DNA from: an uncultured Bacteroidota bacterium | GTDB taxonomy: Bacteria > Bacteroidota > Bacteroidia > Bacteroidales > 4484-276 | Length of the DNA stretch: 35,240 nt | Direction: 5' to 3' | Assembly (NCBI GenBank): GCA_903944895.1 | Contig: CAJATL010000055.1 | Coordinates: 1 to 35,240, forward strand | Shown: positions 18,401 to 25,581 of the stretch, piece after piece | How positions within the stretch are numbered: the stretch's first letter is position 1 | Layout: every line of letters starts with the position of its first letter | Made by a program: the position numbers and the translations under genes | Notes under the pieces: generated by a model | What the model was told of the DNA's origin: nothing | Databases searched by the model: none | Seen by the model: only the letters and a program-made list of their open reading frames with translations

Positions 18401-19267
18401 AACCAGTTCGATGAGCGATGCAGCATTGCGGTTTACAATTTTGCGGCGGATAATATTTTTTGTGCCTTCCCTGGCTTCTTCCAGCCCGATGATGTGAAGC
18501 AATTCCCTGTAAAACTTCTCGTTGAGGGCGTTACTGTCGTTGGGCGAGGCAATTTTTAATAAATGCTGGGGCGAAAGTATTTTAAACAAAGCACTCAAGG
18601 CTTTGTCGTCTTCGCGGATATTGTTCCGTAAAATGGTGTTGTAATCCCTGATATCGAAGTAAACACAGGGTATTTCGATGTCGGACTTCTGGATGATTTT
18701 AGAGATTTCCTCGTAAAAGAAAGGGTTGTCTTTGCGATCGTTTATTTTTGTTTCGTACAGTTTCCTGATTTGTGTGTTGCGGTAAATGTGTTTATCGAAA
18801 TGGTTTGCATCGATGATGTACCACTCGTTAACATTAGTTAGAACAAGGTTTTTCAACTGAATGTTGCCGGCTTTGTTGCGCTCGTCGAGATAATAAAGGA
18901 TGAGTTCGTGAAGCGCTTTCCTGTTTGGGTTTTCGGCCGACACCATTTCGTTGAGGTTTGTTGGCCGCTTGGCTTCGATAATAACCGCGGCTTCGCTGTC
19001 GGTTGTTTTGCCGAGATGAATCACGAGGTCTTTCCTGTCTTTGGTGTTAATGGCGTTGGTGTCGCGGTAGTAGGTATCGCGCAGGAAGTCGCGCAGGTTG
19101 TTTTTAAGATGTTCTTCGCTTTCGTCGGTAGGTTGTGTTTCGATAACAGCAATTTTATCGAGCAAGGCAATGAGGTTGGTTTTAAAAACATCAATTTCGC
19201 TTCGTAAAGGCTTTTGCTTCAGGAAGGCTTTGAGTGCTTTTTTGGGCGTTTGAGGTATTAATTTCAT
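15476..19267 (-). CDS. Single-chain type IIG restriction-modification enzyme (Eco57I-like)
   Basis: Protein of 1263 residues combining cleavage, methylation and specificity. The N-terminal nuclease carries a PD-(D/E)XK pattern: D80 (KDLVIH) and E98-x-K100 (VIIEAKRP). A long helical connector follows. The gamma-class adenine methylase has a motif X-like GSIFTPGFIT (497-506), motif I ICDPAVGSGHF (561-571) and the catalytic NPPY (880-883, in IVIGNPPYIDIKG). A TaqI-like C-terminal specificity domain spans about 1040-1220 (ISGGNIQRYF ... RVIVRQIVSG ... TQIGFSLIPK). It should make N6-methyladenine and cut unmodified DNA at a distance from its site. BREX PglX shares the methylase core, but the N-terminal nuclease and lack of other brx genes argue against BREX. 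The segment coding residues of about 885-1219 is far more AT-rich than the rest. Confidence 0.92.
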   Translation of the reverse strand: MKLIPQTPKKALKAFLKQKPLRSEIDVFKTNLIALLDKIAVIETQPTDESEEHLKNNLRDFLRDTYYRDTNAINTKDRKDLVIHLGKTTDSEAAVIIEAKRPTNLNEMVSAENPNRKALHELILYYLDERNKAGNIQLKNLVLTNVNEWYIIDANHFDKHIYRNTQIRKLYETKINDRKDNPFFYEEISKIIQKSDIEIPCVYFDIRDYNTILRNNIREDDKALSALFKILSPQHLLKIASPNDSNALNEKFYRELLHIIGLEEAREGTKNIIRRKIVNRNAASLIELVIDAINTEDTLHRLPDASIYGKTREERIFSVALELCITWINRILFLKLLESQLVSYHKSPASFGGGRKAEDDYLFLNTETIHDFDELFKLFHKVLAVNLNDRTDAIKSKYSHVPYLNSSLFEISELEDQIIKINSLDNDGQLELIGTTILKDVKKNTGKLPTLDYLFRFLDAYDFASEGTDEVQEDNKNIINASVLGKVFEKINGYKDGSIFTPGFITMYMCRKSIRLAVMQKFRERYAWTIETFDDLKNYLTDRRSAKDILEFNAVINSLRICDPAVGSGHFLVSSLNELIVIKYELGLLADENGLRISDYKVEIINDELRVFDADSDDEFSYLAPKVINRTVQYRFGGDKLSFRTVPHKEQQRVQKTLFHEKQTIIESCLFGVDINPNSVKICRLRLWIELLKNAYYLTPRPTLQNGEVEEERLETLPNIDINIKCGNSLLSRFALDADLSKTLKSIKYDIEAYRGFVNDYKNEKNRDVKRGLQKIIDGIKGDFRSKIDDPFKGKIAKARGVVDLIMNDMHNLLLMGEKAPKALKEKLEKAARTLAKLEAEKEAILNNVIYKNAFEWRFEFPEVLNNDGEFEGFDIVIGNPPYIDIKGLDPTFVDFLFSNFATTENRLNIYSLFIELGNKILRHNGRFSFINPNSILMNSSYSKIRKLIANNVTEIIKLPDNVFAESDVKVETIIISFIKNVKIENIDVIRYKHDEKVNFIHEDLAEKQSKVIWNIFEDLKFNIYLSNDIQKVISKTILNSIPLEQLAHFTLGITPYDKYRGHTDLQIKERAFHSNTKLSDEFKPLISGGNIQRYFVDPSPKEYLKYGDWLGAPREERFFTEPRVIVRQIVSGNPLRIYAGFTDQKVYFTQIGFSLIPKKEKDIDPKYLTALLNSSLINFVHKYLYLDIEKELFQKILIENCRKFPIKKISFVDQVPFLELVDKILEAKQQGHDTTGYEREIDEMVYKLYELTEEEIKIVEGK

Positions 19268-19544
19268 CAGATTTCTTGTAAAAAATTACGGGGCTAATGT
19301 ACAATAATTAAATCAAAAAATGAGAAATGGAATCGGGGAAAGGGGGTTTGGTTTATCCGGCGCCTATTAAGGAAGTCCTGGCGGTTTTCCCTAATCTGAA
19401 TGAACCAAAAAAAAACAAAAAACAAAAAACAAAACTCAATTAATTCTGAAATTAATTTGTTTTTTGAGTCTTGTCTTTTGTGATTTCTGCCGAAAAAAAA
19501 GCAATTCCGAAAATAAAATACTTTGAAGCGCTTGTGTATTAAAT
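19268..19544. other. Intergenic region before the type IIG gene
   Basis: Apart from the terminator described separately, it holds the upstream region of the type IIG gene. The only promoter-like match is TACATTAG on the minus strand about 30 bp before the start, one mismatch from the -7 consensus and without a well-spaced TTG. No small ORF or repeat stands out. Confidence 0.4.
19405..19467 (-). terminator. Terminator of the AAA/DUF4143 gene
   Basis: AATTAATT (19438-19445), loop CTGA, AATTAATT (19450-19457), flanked by CTCAA-type pairing. On the minus strand the stem is followed by a long T-rich run (the complement of repeated CAAAAAA units, 19405-19434). It lies about 90 bp downstream of the gene stop at 19545. 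Confidence 0.65.
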
Positions 19545-20999
19545 TTAGCCATTGCGCAGTTGTTTTTGTGAAATGGTATTTTTCCCCACGGTGTAGGCAT
19601 ACAAAGATGAGGGCAAAAAATGTAAAGTCATCTCATCCATTGCTTTACTGCCACTTTTATCAATCGTTGTTGTTAAAGCATTTTTGAGTTTATTGGTGCT
19701 GCAAAAACTTAGGAGCGCTTTCAACTCACCGGGACTTTCAAAGTAACGATTGCTCCATTTAATTTCCAATGCCCAAAGTGGTTTAAAGTTTTGTGGCGAC
19801 AATCCAACCATATCAACCTCGCCCTGGAATCTTCCCTGCGACCACCGGGCATACCAGGGTTCAAACCATTCACGCTGCAACCATTGCGCATAAATAGCCG
19901 TTTCGACCATGGCGCCCATTAATTTATCGGTTGCCTGTAAGGGTGTAAACAGTGCGCTCCTTAACGAAGGGTTGGTTAAATAAATTTTGAAATAATTTGC
20001 CCTGCTGAATTTTTTGGCATTATGATCAATCCGGTGTACTATTTTTATCAGAAATGCTGCTTCAAGGTATTGGATGTATCGTTTGATCATATTTTTCTCG
20101 ACTCCTCCCGATGATTGACTCAGGGCTTCCAATGAAAATTCCTGTCCCGAATTATAGGCAATGCTGGTAAACAGCGAATTTAATTCCTGCACATCCTGAA
20201 TTCCATACAAACTGGGCAAATCTCTTAGCAGTACTTTATCAATAATGTCAGATTTAATAAAGCGCGAAGGGTTGACCTGCATTTTTTCGGAGAAGATAAT
20301 TTCGGGATAACCTCCATAATTGATGTATTTCAGAAAATGCTCATTCAGCAAAGCGATATTGGTGGATTCATAAAAACTTGTAACATTGCCATCCCAGTCA
20401 ATATTTGAAGGAATTATTAAATGGTGAAGTTGCAACAAATGAATGTATTCGTTGAAGGTTAAAGGTGGCAACATAAAATCAGTAAAACGCCCTGCCCCGC
20501 TTTCGTTGCTCTTTAGTTTAAGTGCCGCTGCAGCCGAACCACTCGCCACGAATTTACAATGTGGGTAGGAATCAACCAACGATTTTAAATGTACTTCCCA
20601 ATCTTTTAAATATTGTATTTCATCAAAAAAGACATACCAGCCTTTTGGTTCCGATTTCCCGGTAGCTTTGATGCAGGATTTAAACAGTTGTTCCAAAGGC
20701 ATCTTATTAAAAAATGGATTCTCGACCGAAACAAAAGCTATCTGATGCGGCGATACGCCATTCTTGAGCAAAGTTTCGATTGCATGGTAAATCATGACTG
20801 TTTTACCTACACGCCGTGGCCCCATTAAAATAACGGCTCTTCGTATCGTAATATCCTCGACCAACGGGAAAAACAAATCGAAATACAAGCGTTTTTGCAT
20901 TTTCGAATAATCCTCATCCACTTTTCCGGTTGCCCACCACGGGTTTTCCTGTTTTAGCCTGTCGAGCACCTGCTCCTCCGATAATGGTAATAATGCCAT
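19545..20999 (-). CDS. AAA+ ATPase with DUF4143 C-terminal domain
   Basis: Protein of 484 residues of the AAA_14/DUF4143 type. Walker A is GPRRVGKT (60-67), Walker B is WYVFFDEIQ (121-129) and the sensor motif is VASGS (151-155). The C-terminal third has the pattern GEVDMV ... WALEIKWSNR, an E/D plus ExK arrangement like PD-(D/E)XK nucleases, usual for DUF4143. The family is abundant in Bacteroidota and often thought to be linked to mobile DNA or toxin-like functions, but its biochemical job is unknown. The gene is transcribed from its own promoter, 277 bp upstream of the type IIG gene and on the same strand. Its composition is closer to the core genes than the DUF262 pair. A defence role is possible only by association. 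Confidence 0.88.
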   Translation of the reverse strand: MALLPLSEEQVLDRLKQENPWWATGKVDEDYSKMQKRLYFDLFFPLVEDITIRRAVILMGPRRVGKTVMIYHAIETLLKNGVSPHQIAFVSVENPFFNKMPLEQLFKSCIKATGKSEPKGWYVFFDEIQYLKDWEVHLKSLVDSYPHCKFVASGSAAAALKLKSNESGAGRFTDFMLPPLTFNEYIHLLQLHHLIIPSNIDWDGNVTSFYESTNIALLNEHFLKYINYGGYPEIIFSEKMQVNPSRFIKSDIIDKVLLRDLPSLYGIQDVQELNSLFTSIAYNSGQEFSLEALSQSSGGVEKNMIKRYIQYLEAAFLIKIVHRIDHNAKKFSRANYFKIYLTNPSLRSALFTPLQATDKLMGAMVETAIYAQWLQREWFEPWYARWSQGRFQGEVDMVGLSPQNFKPLWALEIKWSNRYFESPGELKALLSFCSTNKLKNALTTTIDKSGSKAMDEMTLHFLPSSLYAYTVGKNTISQKQLRNG

Positions 21000-21022
21000 A
21001 AAAAATAGTATTAAATGTACCG

Positions 21023-21049
21023 CAAATGTAAATCTAATATCATTTAGAT
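21023..21049 (-). promoter_or_regulatory. Promoter and operator-like inverted repeat of the AAA/DUF4143 gene
   Basis: Minus-strand TACATTTG (21023-21030) is an exact TAnnTTTG -7 box, 24 bp before the start codon. Directly upstream, in the spacer, lies the inverted repeat ATCTAA-6 bp-TTAGAT (21032-21049). A repressor bound there would block the promoter. No good -33 TTG is present. Confidence 0.5.
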
Positions 21050-21117
21050 AATCTTAATTTCGCATTATTTGTAATATTAAGAAATATTTCGATTAATGGA
21101 GGCGCTAAATTTACATC

Positions 21118-21151
21118 AAAAAGGCAAAATAATCACGCACAACTTCTGCCT
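21118..21151 (-). terminator. Possible terminator of the lipoprotein gene
   Basis: AGGCA (21122-21126) and TGCCT (21147-21151) pair around a 20-nt loop, with an A-tract at 21118-21122 giving a T-tract on the minus strand, about 75 bp after the gene stop. The stem is short, so confidence is modest. Confidence 0.35.
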
Positions 21152-21221
21152 GGGTAAAACTATATCATACACTTATCCTGTCAAGGATTCAGATGGTCGG
21201 AAGGAAGCTTTATCTGGTATT

Positions 21222-22010
21222 TTATTTTAGAATAACAGGAGGATTTGCAACTTTTTCCATCCGATAACTGGTGGTAAGTCCATTTTCTCTCAGGCCAGTC
21301 CAGGACATGGTATCGGCTTCGATATCGAAATTCCAGCATTCATAAGCTTTTCCGGTACCTCCTGATAGTAAGTCGTTGGTATAGTTGGATGCCATCAGAT
21401 CACCATAAAGAAAATAGACCCCTTCATTGTCGGGTTTATTAATCCAGTTGCCCAGACTATCCTGAAAATAATAGTCGTAATGGCCATCGGCAAAATAATC
21501 CCAGTAATGGTAGCTTGTATCTGAACTGCCCGGTGTTGTCGATTTCCCGTACCAGGTGCCTGCAAACTGATCGGCAAAATCTTCGGTTACGTGCCGTGAG
21601 GTGTAGGTTTTATTGTCCGGGTATTCAACATTATCAACTGTGAATTTACTCACCGAATAAACTAAAGTATTCTGGTCGATGGAACGGATTTCGAACTCCA
21701 TGTGAAAAAGACTTCCAGCTTCATTACTCCCATCAATAATGATCTTTTTGCCGGTTACGCTGTAAGTGTATTGATCATTTTCGATCCAGGTTTTGTTGTT
21801 TGCGTCGATAACATAACCTGAAGCAAAAATCTCCACATGATCAGCCCTGAACTCTAAAGCATAAGATTTATCAGTAAGAATCGCCTCATTGTCAACTTGC
21901 GTGTTGATCCAGCTACCCAGGATTAATGAGGCATAATCAGATGTTTCATCTTTTTGGCAGCCAAATAGCAGCAATGATATGATCATTCCGCTTAAAAATA
22001 ATTTTTTCAT
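21222..22010 (-). CDS. Lipoprotein with two lipocalin-like repeats
   Basis: Protein of 262 residues. The N-terminus MKKLFLSGMIISLLLFGCQKDE is a lipoprotein signal peptide with lipobox LLFGC and lipid-carrying Cys18. It lacks a clear Bacteroidota surface-export signal of the SDDDD type (QKDETSD follows). Two similar beta-barrel halves are visible. The first begins ILGSWINTQ (near 30) and runs through YALEFRADHVEIFASG and KIIIDG. The second begins FAGTWYGKS (near 149) and runs through YWDYFADGHYDYYF and YFLYGD. Each resembles the lipocalin-like/DUF-type small barrels common in Bacteroidota lipoproteins, where the GxW motif closes the barrel. The ligand is unknown. The gene appears monocistronic, with a promoter at 22076-22108. 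Confidence 0.8.
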   Translation of the reverse strand: MKKLFLSGMIISLLLFGCQKDETSDYASLILGSWINTQVDNEAILTDKSYALEFRADHVEIFASGYVIDANNKTWIENDQYTYSVTGKKIIIDGSNEAGSLFHMEFEIRSIDQNTLVYSVSKFTVDNVEYPDNKTYTSRHVTEDFADQFAGTWYGKSTTPGSSDTSYHYWDYFADGHYDYYFQDSLGNWINKPDNEGVYFLYGDLMASNYTNDLLSGGTGKAYECWNFDIEADTMSWTGLRENGLTTSYRMEKVANPPVILK

Positions 22011-22075
22011 CAGATAATTTTTAGTTGTAGTTTTCTGTTTTTTTTCGTCAATTCGACCTTAAAAGGCTATTGTGC

Positions 22076-22108
22076 CAAAAGTATAAAAAACGCTACAGCA
22101 ATGGCCAA
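22076..22108 (-). promoter_or_regulatory. Promoter of the lipoprotein gene
   Basis: Minus-strand TACTTTTG at 22076-22083 is an exact -7 match. A TTG lies 22 bp upstream (22106-22108) and another at 15 bp. The start codon is 66 bp downstream. Confidence 0.55.
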
Positions 22109-22335
22109 AAGAGTCCTCCAGAAATATAAAAAACAAACCTGGGATTGGGGTGGGCGATTTTCTTTTAGAACAAAACTCTGCCAGCATTTCAATCTCAGAG
22201 TTCCAAGCCTGTCACAGAATACCATTGCTTTATATTTACAGATGCGTAAAAATACTGAAGTTTAAGTGCCCATTCCAGGAATTTTTAATGCCCGAATGTT
22301 GCAGTCCTTAACAACCCGCTTACAATGAGATAAAA

Positions 22336-22368
22336 AAAAGCCTCCCCACTAATAGCAGAGAGGCTTTT
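22336..22368 (-). terminator. Rho-independent terminator, distal, after the TPR gene
   Basis: AAAAGCCTC (22336-22344) pairs with GAGGCTTTT (22360-22368), a perfect 9-bp match. The A8 run at 22332-22339 is the T-tract on the minus strand. Confidence 0.75.
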
Positions 22369-22395
22369 GTATTGCCGGTGCTGGAATCAGGAGTC

Positions 22396-22418
22396 AAAAA
22401 CCCGAGACTTTACGGGCA
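22396..22418 (-). terminator. Rho-independent terminator, proximal, after the TPR gene
   Basis: On the minus strand CCCG - TAAAGTCT - CGGG is followed at once by TTTTT. The stem is only 4-5 bp, so it is weak, but together with the distal terminator it forms a tandem pair about 100 bp after the TPR stop. Confidence 0.5.
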
Positions 22419-22515
22419 CCTGCTTTTTAGGCCAAATTAGTTCTCATTCTTACTTTAGGGTAGTTCGCGGGAAAACCAGTCACAGCTTTTATACGGGTAA
22501 ATATGATAACTACAA

Positions 22516-23031
22516 TCAGAACATTACCGCGATACGCCTCAGGGTGGTCATTTTACCCTTTACCCTGCGAATTTCGCTTTTCATGTAATCGGCAGTACCT
22601 TCATCCAGCGATTCATCTTTAGCTTTTCTGAGCAATTTCATGGCTTCAATAGTTTCGCCTTTCATTTCGGCGACTACAGCCATAAAGCGCAAAACTGACG
22701 GCTTGTGAATTCCTCTCACTTTGATTGCCTTTTCGGCAAGTTCATCCAACTTTTCAAATTCACGAAGCTCAATCAATAAGTTGCCATAGTTGAGGTATGC
22801 TCCTGGATATTCGGGAGCAAACTTCACAGCAAGCCTCAAGTGGTACTCAGCCCGCCCGAAGTCGCTCAACTTTGCACGATAGAGCCATCCCACGTGGTTA
22901 TGCGCCCTTCCGAAATCTGGTTCGTCCTCAAGAATTTCCATGAGGATTTCTTTGGCTTCAACGATTTCTCCCCTTTCGAGCAAAGTATCAGCGTGGAGAA
23001 ACCTTGCTTCTACATCCATGTACCTTTCCAT
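22516..23031 (-). CDS. Small tetratricopeptide-repeat protein
   Basis: Protein of 171 residues, cytoplasmic (no signal peptide), made of TPR-type helix pairs. These are ADTLLERGEIVEAKEILMEI near 14-33, AHNHVGWLYRAKLSDFGRAE near 43-62, PGAYLNYGNLLIELREFEKL near 76-95, and RFMAVVAEMKGETIEAMKLLRKA near 113-135. Canonical spacing (G/A8, A20, P32 such as EPDFGRAH and APEYPGAY) is preserved. The C-terminal 30 residues are basic (SEIRRVKGKMTTLRRIAV). Such proteins are scaffolds; the partner cannot be told from the sequence. It is flanked upstream by the terminator of the small ORF and downstream by tandem terminators, so it is an independent unit. Confidence 0.8.
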   Translation of the reverse strand: MERYMDVEARFLHADTLLERGEIVEAKEILMEILEDEPDFGRAHNHVGWLYRAKLSDFGRAEYHLRLAVKFAPEYPGAYLNYGNLLIELREFEKLDELAEKAIKVRGIHKPSVLRFMAVVAEMKGETIEAMKLLRKAKDESLDEGTADYMKSEIRRVKGKMTTLRRIAVMF

Positions 23032-23208
23032 AGATAGTTGTTTATGTTTGCCCCGGCGGTAGTCTCTCCCAACAGGGAAAGGACATGGTTATTTAAGGCC
23101 AATATACGACTACCATGAGGCGTTAATAAACGTCACGCATATTTGCCAATATCAAAAAAACGGATTGAGTTGCTGAGGCTGGGAATTGTTCTGATGGTGG
23201 TCATAAAA

Positions 23209-23237
23209 AAACCCGGTCTCATCAGGCGACCGGGTTT
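23209..23237 (-). terminator. Rho-independent terminator of the small ORF unit
   Basis: AAACCCGGTC (23209-23218) and GACCGGGTTT (23228-23237) form a perfect 10-bp stem with a 9-nt loop. The A7 run at 23205-23211 gives a T-tract on the minus strand. It sits 28 bp after the stop of the 32-codon ORF. Confidence 0.85.
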
Positions 23238-23265
23238 ATCATATCTTTTTCGACTTTAAAATCAA

Positions 23266-23364
23266 TCAATTAAGCAGATAAACACCAGAAGCCTGATCAT
23301 TAAAAAATGATGCATTTTGCTCCGGCATTAAATTTATCTTTAGTTTGTAACTTTGTTTTGTCAT
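23266..23364 (-). CDS. Candidate small protein, 32 residues
   Basis: Frame from ATG at 23362-23364 to TGA at 23266-23268. The peptide starts MTKQSYKLKINLMPEQ and ends NDQASGVYLLN. A promoter with perfect elements (23388-23417) ends 23 bp before the ATG, and a strong terminator follows 28 bp after the stop. The ORF is thus enclosed in a transcription unit of about 180 nt. It has no signal peptide or membrane segment. The ending SGVYLLN resembles the conserved SGVYxxxI strand of T9SS sorting domains, so it may be a remnant of a lost cargo gene rather than a real small protein. An RNA function for the transcript is equally possible. Confidence 0.45.
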   Translation of the reverse strand: MTKQSYKLKINLMPEQNASFFNDQASGVYLLN

Positions 23365-23387
23365 GTCTTTTCGTTAAAAATTCGCTG

Positions 23388-23417
23388 CAAAAGTAATAGC
23401 TTATTTTAAATATACAA
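23388..23417 (-). promoter_or_regulatory. Bacteroidota consensus promoter for the 32-codon ORF
   Basis: Minus-strand TTG (23415-23417) and TACTTTTG (23388-23395) are separated by exactly 19 bp, the same geometry as the promoter at 6068-6097. Transcription would start a few bases before the ORF. Confidence 0.7.
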
Positions 23418-23440
23418 GTTTTTTATTTTTTTTTCTTAAA

Positions 23441-23475
23441 AAAAACCGGCATCTGCTGGTAAGCAAAGCCGGGGT
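23441..23475 (-). terminator. Terminator of the protease/T9SS operon
   Basis: CCGGC (23446-23450) pairs with GCCGG (23468-23472), with further weak inner pairing (GC/GC). A long A/T run (complement of 23422-23445) is the T-tract on the minus strand. It lies 25 bp after the stop at 23500. Confidence 0.7.
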
Positions 23476-23499
23476 AAAACCTAACCTATAATCCTCCAA

Positions 23500-25578
23500 T
23501 TACTTCAATACAATCTTCCTGAAAATGTTAGTTCCATTTTGTGAGATTTTGATAAAATATACTCCTGATTGATAATCCGTCAGGTCAAATTCGGTGTTTT
23601 CCGAATCAGCAATTTTTTCCATCAAAACCTTCCCTTGTAAATCGGTAACGGTGAGAACAGTTCCGGGAATGATTCCGGAAATGTTTACCAGACCATCCGA
23701 AGGATTTGGGAAAACTTTCACACTGCTTAATAAGTTGTTCCCCAAAATTCCGGTAGAAGCCTTAAAGCTGGTGATGGCTGAGAGACCGTTTTCGGTGAAA
23801 AGTCCGTCGGATTGAGGAAGGTTTTGATCAAAGGTGGGTTCTAAACCTACCAGGTTTTCAAAACCTGTCAGGGTTTTAAAGAAGACCATCTCCCCTTCAA
23901 AAAAACCGTCCTTTTCGCCTGTTGTTGGGTCATCGCCGAAGATGGTGATGGAATTGTTTCCTTCACCGATTTTCGTTATTCCAAAACAGTTTCCAGCCTG
24001 ATCGTAAGCACCGATGAAGGTTCCCGGATCAAAGGTTTCGATGGCTGATGAGAAGATGGCGATGGTGTGGGTGGAAGGAGTTGCCTGGATGTTAAACGCT
24101 GTCAGGTCGATAGAGGCTGACAGGTTTTTACTTCCTGTAAAGTTTGATTTAAAATCAGCATAATTCACCTCTGCATTTTCGGTGAGCAGCACAAAATATG
24201 CTTTGCCAGGCAGTAAATATTCCATGGTGTTAATACCAAATTCCGGCCAGTAAATGCCGGTTCCGGCAACATCCTTGGCAATTACAAAACCGTTGACCGG
24301 TGAAAGTAAATCCGCTGCCGGAGCGCCATCGGGGGTTACAACAGGAAGCAAATTCCATCCTGCTTTGAGCAAAACGGTCATGTTGGTTTCATAATCACCG
24401 GTGAGGGTTAAAGTACAACCGGCTGAGGTTTTCACCTTATATGCCGATTGGCTTTCCCAGTTGCCGATGGTGTTGATGTTTTGACCAGGAAAATACATTC
24501 CGGTCATGGTTTGGGCAATGATCAGCTCATTGGAAATGGGTACGAAAACATCTTCCAGGGTTGAAGATAATGGGTTGATGTAACTTGAAAGTCCGCTCCA
24601 ACCCTCAGGTAGCAAAATATTGTGCTCATCATATAGTATGTGAATTGCCATTGGTGAATTTTCATCACCAACTGCAAAAGCTCCTACTGTTGTCAAACCA
24701 GTCCGGGTTTGAGTATATGGATTGCTGCCTGAGGCCGGCTTGGCATTCGGTGCATTCCAGGAGTCATCCTGAAAATGCCCGATTCCACTTTTCGTTCGGT
24801 CGAATAGAACTCTCTCATTTTCGGCATTCCATTGAAATTTAATAGTGAGATTACTCCCCCTCGGGCTTTGTTCAATAATATGCCAAGTATTCATTACACA
24901 ATGATCAATTTCAGGAATAGTATTTCCTGATGTGCCGAATTCAAGGATATCTGGAAATACATTGATGGCATAATTATCAATTAAGCCAGTGTTGGTCAAG
25001 GTTGCAGGTAAATATAAAGTTGATGTTCCTACCGGAAATAAAACTTCAGCATTACCCACTTCCCTCACAAGCACTCCTTGTGAGTGAGCGATGAGATAAG
25101 CATTTTCTCCTGCACCGGAAATTTGTCCGTCAGGCTCCATAAAAAGATTGTATTTGTTGAGCGCTATTTTGGCATTATTCAGATGCAAGACTCCTGCAAC
25201 ATGGATTTCATTTTCGAGTTCAACAAATTGTTCTACGACCAAATTTCCAAAATAGGTTCGGGAATTTCCTCCGATAATTTGTCCGGAAGTCCCATTTAAA
25301 ATTACGGTACCGGATCCGTTTTGAAGAAACAGATCACCGGTTGAATTATTCTTCCAGTTGCCTCCTACAGAAATACTTCCTGCGTTTTCTACCTCGACAT
25401 CAGCGATGAAGGTTAAATCTCCCGGGATATTCATCAAAGTTCCATTGGATAGTTTGATATTCGAACCGGCAACGGTAACATTCTGTGCATGGCCATATTG
25501 AATGAACAAACCGATGATTATGAGGAAAACTATATTTAGTGGTGTTTTCATAAATGTGAATTTAGGTTCATTTCCCAC
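23500..25578 (-). CDS. T9SS-secreted beta-solenoid surface protein
   Basis: Protein of 692 residues in the listed frame. The better start is the ATG at 25551 (residue 10), because MKTPLNIVFLIIIGLFIQYGHAQ is then a proper signal peptide. Residues of about 35-320 are beta-solenoid-like, with repeated short Gly/Asn-rich turns (GNWKNNSTGDLFLQNGSGTV, LHLNNAKIALNK). From about residue 324 (LPEGWSGLSSY) to the end, some 370 residues are almost the same as the C-terminus of the 1841-residue protein upstream. The last 75 residues are a type A T9SS sorting domain (VFPNPSDG ... QSGVYFIKI ... FRKIVLK). The solenoid may bind glycans or act as an adhesin; no catalytic residues were recognised. It is the third gene of an operon with the protease and the fibre-like protein. 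Confidence 0.88.
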   Translation of the reverse strand: MGNEPKFTFMKTPLNIVFLIIIGLFIQYGHAQNVTVAGSNIKLSNGTLMNIPGDLTFIADVEVENAGSISVGGNWKNNSTGDLFLQNGSGTVILNGTSGQIIGGNSRTYFGNLVVEQFVELENEIHVAGVLHLNNAKIALNKYNLFMEPDGQISGAGENAYLIAHSQGVLVREVGNAEVLFPVGTSTLYLPATLTNTGLIDNYAINVFPDILEFGTSGNTIPEIDHCVMNTWHIIEQSPRGSNLTIKFQWNAENERVLFDRTKSGIGHFQDDSWNAPNAKPASGSNPYTQTRTGLTTVGAFAVGDENSPMAIHILYDEHNILLPEGWSGLSSYINPLSSTLEDVFVPISNELIIAQTMTGMYFPGQNINTIGNWESQSAYKVKTSAGCTLTLTGDYETNMTVLLKAGWNLLPVVTPDGAPAADLLSPVNGFVIAKDVAGTGIYWPEFGINTMEYLLPGKAYFVLLTENAEVNYADFKSNFTGSKNLSASIDLTAFNIQATPSTHTIAIFSSAIETFDPGTFIGAYDQAGNCFGITKIGEGNNSITIFGDDPTTGEKDGFFEGEMVFFKTLTGFENLVGLEPTFDQNLPQSDGLFTENGLSAITSFKASTGILGNNLLSSVKVFPNPSDGLVNISGIIPGTVLTVTDLQGKVLMEKIADSENTEFDLTDYQSGVYFIKISQNGTNIFRKIVLK

Positions 25579-25581
25579 GGA

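Larger units (their letters stand above)
22011..22515. other. 505-bp intergenic region between lipoprotein and TPR genes
   Basis: It contains the lipoprotein promoter (22076-22108) and two terminators (22336-22368 and about 22396-22418). The part from 22110 to 22330 has no recognised feature. A 54-codon ORF (22101-22265, plus) and a 52-codon ORF on the minus strand overlap each other and the promoter; neither looks convincing. Confidence 0.5.

Noticed and set aside
15476-19267. BREX PglX methylase
   Set aside because: An N-terminal D...ExK nuclease is present and no other brx or pgl genes are in the window; type IIG fits better.
19405-19434. CAAAAAA tandem repeat as a phase-variation tract
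   Set aside because: The units are irregular, lie outside coding sequence and form the T-tract of a terminator on the minus strand.
22101-22265. 54-codon plus-strand ORF (MAKRVLQKYKKQ...) and an opposing 52-codon minus-strand ORF
   Set aside because: Both lie over the lipoprotein promoter, are open on both strands at once, have no recognisable domain and no promoter of their own.
22377-22420. tRNA-like or ncRNA-like fold GGTGC...GCACC
   Set aside because: No T-loop or anticodon arm can be drawn; the inner CCCG/CGGG stem plus T5 on the minus strand is better explained as a terminator.
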